This document shows, piece by piece, positions 60,681 to 64,000 of a stretch of DNA of 64,000 nucleotides (positions within the stretch are counted from its first letter, which is position 1; every line of letters starts with the position of its first letter). The DNA lies in the NCBI GenBank assembly GCA_963773765.1, contig CAVZCC010000003.1:186001-250000 (forward strand), given 5' to 3'. The position numbers and the translations under genes are program-made. The notes under the pieces are model-generated. The model had not been told where the DNA came from. It searched no databases and was given only the letters and a program-made list of their open reading frames with translations. The stretch is from CAVZCC01 sp963773765 (lineage in GTDB: Bacteria; Actinomycetota; Acidimicrobiia; Acidimicrobiales; Microtrichaceae).

Positions 60681-62636
60681 TTGTCAGCAGAACCCACCAC
60701 GTACGGAGCCGAGGAGATCCAGGTCCTGGAGGGCCTGGAGGCCGTCCGCAAGCGCCCCGGCATGTACATCGGCTCCACCGGCCCGTCCGGGCTGCACCAC
60801 ATGGTGTACGAGGTGGTGGACAACTCCGTCGACGAGGCCATGGCCGGTCACGCCACCACGATCGACGTCACGCTCCTGCCGGACGGTGGGTGCGAGGTCA
60901 TCGACGACGGCCGGGGCATCCCGGTGGGCCAGCACCACCAGTACCCGGACCTCACCGCGGCGGAGGTGGTCCTCACGGTGCTGCACGCCGGCGGCAAGTT
61001 CGGCGGCGGCGGGTACAAGGTCTCGGGTGGCCTGCACGGCGTGGGCATCTCGGTGGTCAACGCCCTGTCGTCGCGGGTGGAGGTGGAGATCGACCGCGAG
61101 GGCCGACGCCACCGCATGGTGTTCACCGACGGCGGCGAACTGGTCGAGCGCCTCCACGACATCGGCCCCAGTCCCGACGGTCCCGACGGGACGCCCCGTA
61201 CCGGGACCACCACCCGGTTCTGGCCGGACCCCACCATCTTCGACGAGACCCACTTCAGGGCCGCCACCCTGACGGAACGCTTCCAGATGATGGCGTTCCT
61301 CAACGCCGGACTGAGGATCACCTTCCGGGACCAGCGCGCCTCGGAGTCGGCGGAGCCCGTGGTGTACCAGTACGAGGGCGGCGTCCGGGACTTCGTCCGC
61401 CACGTGAACGCGGCCAAGGAGGCCCTGTTCAGCGACGTCGGCTACTTCCGCCAGGGTGAGGAGACCGACGCCAGTTCCATGGAGGTGGAGATCGCCTTCC
61501 AGTGGAACACCGGGTACAACTCCGACGGCCTGCACTCGTTCGCCAACGGGATCAGCACCATCGAGGGCGGCATGCACGAGGAGGGCTTCAAGAAGTCCCT
61601 CACCAACACCGTGAACCGCTACGCCCGTGAGCACCAGCTGCTCAAGGAGAAGGACGACAACCTCCAGGGCGAGGACATCCGGGAGGGCCTCACCGCCATC
61701 ATCTCCGTCAAGCTCACCGATCCCCAGTTCGAGGGCCAGACCAAGGCCAAGCTGGGCAACGTCCCCATGCGGTCGCTGGTGGAGCGGGCCACCAACGACA
61801 AGCTGGGGGAGTGGCTGGAGGAGCACCCGTCGGAGGCCAAGCGGATCCTGCAGAAGTCCATCCAGGCGGCACGGGCCCGGGAGGCGGCGCGCAGCGCCCG
61901 TGACGCCACCCGCCGCAAGTCCGCCCTGGACGGCGCCGGGCTCCCCGGCAAGCTGGCCGACTGCGCGTCCAAGGACCCGCGGGAGTCCGAGATCTACATC
62001 GTGGAGGGCAACTCGGCCGGCGGCTCGGCCAAGGACGCCCGCAACCCCGCCACCATGGCCATCCTCCCCATCCGGGGCAAGATCCTCAACGTCGAGCGGG
62101 CCCGCGTGGACAAGATGCTGCGCAACACCGAGATCCAGGCCCTGGTGTCCGCCATCGGTGCCGGCGTCGGTGACGAGTACGACATCGAGAAGATCCGGTA
62201 CCACAAGGTGATCATCATGTGTGACGCCGACGTGGACGGCTCCCACATCCGCACCCTGCTGCTCACGTTCTTCTTCCGGCAGATGCGGCCACTGGTGGAG
62301 GGTGGCCACATCTTCATCGCCCAGCCGCCGCTGTACTCCACCGAGGTCGGGCGCAACAAGATCTACCTCAAGGACGACGCGGCCAAGTCGGCGTTCCTGG
62401 CCGAGCACCCCAACCACAAGAACGAGTTCCAGCGGCTCAAGGGCCTGGGCGAGATGGACGCCGAGGAGCTCTGGGAGACCACCATGGACCCGGCCCGTCG
62501 CACCCTGTTCCAGGTGTCGGTGGAGCAGGCGGTCATCGCGGACGAGGTCTTCTCCATCCTCATGGGCGACGACGTGGAGAGCCGCAAGCACTTCATCCAG
62601 ACCAACGCCTCGGACGTCCGCTTCCTGGACATCTGA
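60681..62636 (+). CDS. gyrB: DNA gyrase subunit B
   Basis: A 651-residue GyrB: GHKL ATPase with VVDNSVDEAMAGHATTID, DDGRGIPVG, GGKFGGGGYKVSGGLHGVG; transducer; TOPRIM with EGNSAGGSAKDARN, IRGKILNVE and CDADVDGSHIRTLLLTF; and the C-terminal PLYSTEVGRNKIYLKD and GEMDAEELWETTMDP. Together with GyrA it supercoils DNA using ATP. TTG 60681 has GGAGG nearby; GTG 60600 would add 27 unconserved residues. Confidence 0.96.
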   Translation: MSAEPTTYGAEEIQVLEGLEAVRKRPGMYIGSTGPSGLHHMVYEVVDNSVDEAMAGHATTIDVTLLPDGGCEVIDDGRGIPVGQHHQYPDLTAAEVVLTVLHAGGKFGGGGYKVSGGLHGVGISVVNALSSRVEVEIDREGRRHRMVFTDGGELVERLHDIGPSPDGPDGTPRTGTTTRFWPDPTIFDETHFRAATLTERFQMMAFLNAGLRITFRDQRASESAEPVVYQYEGGVRDFVRHVNAAKEALFSDVGYFRQGEETDASSMEVEIAFQWNTGYNSDGLHSFANGISTIEGGMHEEGFKKSLTNTVNRYAREHQLLKEKDDNLQGEDIREGLTAIISVKLTDPQFEGQTKAKLGNVPMRSLVERATNDKLGEWLEEHPSEAKRILQKSIQAARAREAARSARDATRRKSALDGAGLPGKLADCASKDPRESEIYIVEGNSAGGSAKDARNPATMAILPIRGKILNVERARVDKMLRNTEIQALVSAIGAGVGDEYDIEKIRYHKVIIMCDADVDGSHIRTLLLTFFFRQMRPLVEGGHIFIAQPPLYSTEVGRNKIYLKDDAAKSAFLAEHPNHKNEFQRLKGLGEMDAEELWETTMDPARRTLFQVSVEQAVIADEVFSILMGDDVESRKHFIQTNASDVRFLDI

Positions 62637-62642
62637 GCGCCC

Positions 62643-62666
62643 GTCCCGGCCGCCCGCGGCCGGGAC
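62643..62666. repeat. Hairpin between gyrB and gyrA
   Basis: GTCCCGGCCGC / GCGGCCGGGAC, an 11-bp stem with a 2-nt gap, beginning 7 nt after the gyrB stop. It may weaken read-through to gyrA or stabilise the upstream RNA; no T-run. Confidence 0.5.
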
Positions 62667-62702
62667 CGACCCCGCACCCGACACCCATTCCGGAAGGAAC
62701 AG

Positions 62703-64000
62703 ATGAGCGACCAGTCCCCGCCCGCCGACGACCAGGGCGACGACGTCCCCACCCCCGCCGGGGAGCCCGGAACCACCTTCGGCTCGATCGAGCCGATCGA
62801 GATCCAACAGGAGATGGAGCAGTCCTTCCTGGACTACGCCATGTCCGTCATCGTGGCCCGGGCCCTGCCCGACGTCCGCGACGGTCTCAAGCCGGTGCAC
62901 CGCCGCATCCTGTGGGCCATGCACGAGGGCGGCCTGCGCCCCGACCGCAACCACAAGAAGTGCGCCACGGTGGTGGGCGACGTGCTGGGCAAGTACCACC
63001 CCCACGGCGACCAGTCGGTGTACGACGCGCTGGTCCGCATGGGCCAGGACTTCTCACTGCGCCACCCGCTGGTGGACCCGCACGGCAACTTCGGCTCGCC
63101 GTCGGATCCGCCCGCCGCCTACCGGTACACGGAGTGCCGGCTGACGGCGCTGGCCATGCACATGCTGGCCGACATCGACGAGAACACCGTCGACTTCATC
63201 CCCAACTTCGACGGCTCCAACGAGGAGCCCACGGTGCTGCCGGGCCGGTTCCCCAACCTCCTCGTCAACGGCAGCCAGGGCATCGCGGTGGGCATGGCCA
63301 CCAACATCCCGCCCCACAACCTGGGCGAGGTCATCGACGCCACCATGCACCTGATCGACAACCCGGACGCCACCCCCGACGACCTCATGGAGTTCGTCAA
63401 GGGTCCGGACTTCCCGACCGGCGCCCAGATCATGGGCCGGGCCGGCTCCGTGAGTGCGTTCCGCACCGGGCGGGGCTCGGTGAAGATGCGGGCCAAGGCG
63501 GAGATCGAGGAGACGGCCAAGGGCGGTGACCGCATCGTCGTCACCGAGATCCCGTACCAGACCTCGGTGGAGGCGATCGAGGAGAAGATCGCGGAGCTGG
63601 TCAACGCCCGGGAGATCGAGGGCATCCGGGAGATCCGCAACGAGCGGTCCCGGGGCCTGACCCGCCTGGTCATCGAGCTCAAGCGCGACGCGCCGGCCAA
63701 CGTGATCCTGAACAACCTGTACAAGCACACCCCGTTGCAGACCACGTTCCCGGTCAACATGGTCGCCCTGGTGGACGGCGTGCCCCGCACGCTCAACCTG
63801 CGCGAGATGCTGGTGCACTACGTCGCGCACCAGGTGGAGGTCATCACGCGGCGGTCGCAGTTCCGCCTGGACAAGGCCATGCGCCGGGCCCACATCGTGG
63901 AGGGCTTCCTCCGGGCGCTGGACCTGATCGACCAGATCATCGCCGCCATCCGGGCGTCCGCGGACCGTTCCTCGGCCATCACCGCCCTCCAGGCCGAGGC
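62703..64000 (+). CDS. gyrA: DNA gyrase subunit A (runs off window)
   Basis: The first 432 residues of GyrA. FLDYAMSVIVARALPDVRDG, GLKPVHRRILWAMHEGGLRP, the quinolone region GKYHPHGDQSVYDALVRMGQ and catalytic Tyr142 in YRYTECRL are intact. It makes and reseals the double-strand break. The position equal to E. coli Ser83 is Gln104. Glu-rich N-terminal 30 residues precede the conserved part. GGAAGGA lies 5 nt before the ATG. Confidence 0.97.
   Translation, partial: MSDQSPPADDQGDDVPTPAGEPGTTFGSIEPIEIQQEMEQSFLDYAMSVIVARALPDVRDGLKPVHRRILWAMHEGGLRPDRNHKKCATVVGDVLGKYHPHGDQSVYDALVRMGQDFSLRHPLVDPHGNFGSPSDPPAAYRYTECRLTALAMHMLADIDENTVDFIPNFDGSNEEPTVLPGRFPNLLVNGSQGIAVGMATNIPPHNLGEVIDATMHLIDNPDATPDDLMEFVKGPDFPTGAQIMGRAGSVSAFRTGRGSVKMRAKAEIEETAKGGDRIVVTEIPYQTSVEAIEEKIAELVNAREIEGIREIRNERSRGLTRLVIELKRDAPANVILNNLYKHTPLQTTFPVNMVALVDGVPRTLNLREMLVHYVAHQVEVITRRSQFRLDKAMRRAHIVEGFLRALDLIDQIIAAIRASADRSSAITALQAE

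Noticed and set aside
1..64000. CRISPR array or cas genes
   Set aside because: No regularly spaced repeats were seen; the only tandem repeat (9191-9256) has no spacers.
1..64000. Insertion sequences, prophage or integrase genes
   Set aside because: No transposase, integrase or phage structural protein could be recognised in any frame.
1..64000. A selenocysteine tRNA gene near selAB
   Set aside because: I looked for a long-acceptor tRNA with TCA anticodon in the gaps around 1.8, 5.2, 9.3, 21.2 and 27.9 kb and found none.

Overview
The window is a very GC-rich actinobacterial chromosome segment that ends just past the replication origin. WhiB, DciA, CwlM, a DUF5318 protein, the order pcnA..trxBA-cwlM-parBA-rsmG-jag-yidC-yidD-rnpA-rpmH-dnaA-oriC-dnaN-recF-dciA-gyrB-gyrA, and a DnaB intein all point to Actinomycetota. 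The heavy use of apparently leaderless genes and the set of small conserved proteins fit a lineage such as Acidimicrobiia, but that placement is inference.

Layout. 1-5 kb: an alcohol dehydrogenase fragment, a NUDIX hydrolase, FxsA and the selenocysteine genes selA-selB. 5-10 kb: whiB, an NfeD-type protein, two ArsA-like ATPases, a stand-alone receiver protein, tRNA-Pro(CGG) with a textbook terminator, and a CAP lipoprotein. 10-21 kb: metabolic and housekeeping genes (MazG-like, DUF1622, asd, hemW, lysC, cyclophilin, hydroxyacyl-CoA dehydrogenase, aat, a flippase-like membrane protein, VOC protein, hydrolase). 21-28 kb: a more accessory stretch (an unrecognised protein, DUF1905, quinone-oxidoreductase-like enzyme, secreted hydrolase, large LuxR-type ATPase regulator). 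28-37 kb: dnaB (with intein), rplI, rpsR, ssb, rpsF, panB, ponA, DUF5318, a block that in Mycobacterium lies on the other side of the origin. 37-49 kb: usp, pcnA, a divergent deacetylase/acetyltransferase pair, a secreted DUF6049-like protein, a Ser/Thr kinase, an ECF sigma factor with its partner, trxB, trxA, cwlM. 49-64 kb: parB-parA with two perfect parS sites, rsmG, jag, yidC, yidD, rnpA, rpmH, then oriC and dnaA, dnaN, recF, dciA, gyrB and the start of gyrA.

How it works together. The right third is the chromosome replication, segregation and membrane-insertion core: DnaA acts at DnaA boxes in the dnaA-dnaN gap, ParB loads on parS beside parA, and gyrase, the clamp, RecF and DciA serve the fork. 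The kinase/sigma/CwlM stretch is an envelope-regulation cluster, but its usual MurJ flippase gene is missing here. About twenty genes begin 5-8 nt after a TAnnnT -10 box, so they are probably translated from leaderless mRNAs.

Quality caveat. Many conserved and surely essential genes (asd, lysC, hemW, ponA, pcnA, parA, yidC and others) are broken by single-base frameshifts, nearly all of them one extra base. I read these as consensus sequence errors, and give such genes their full reconstructed extent.
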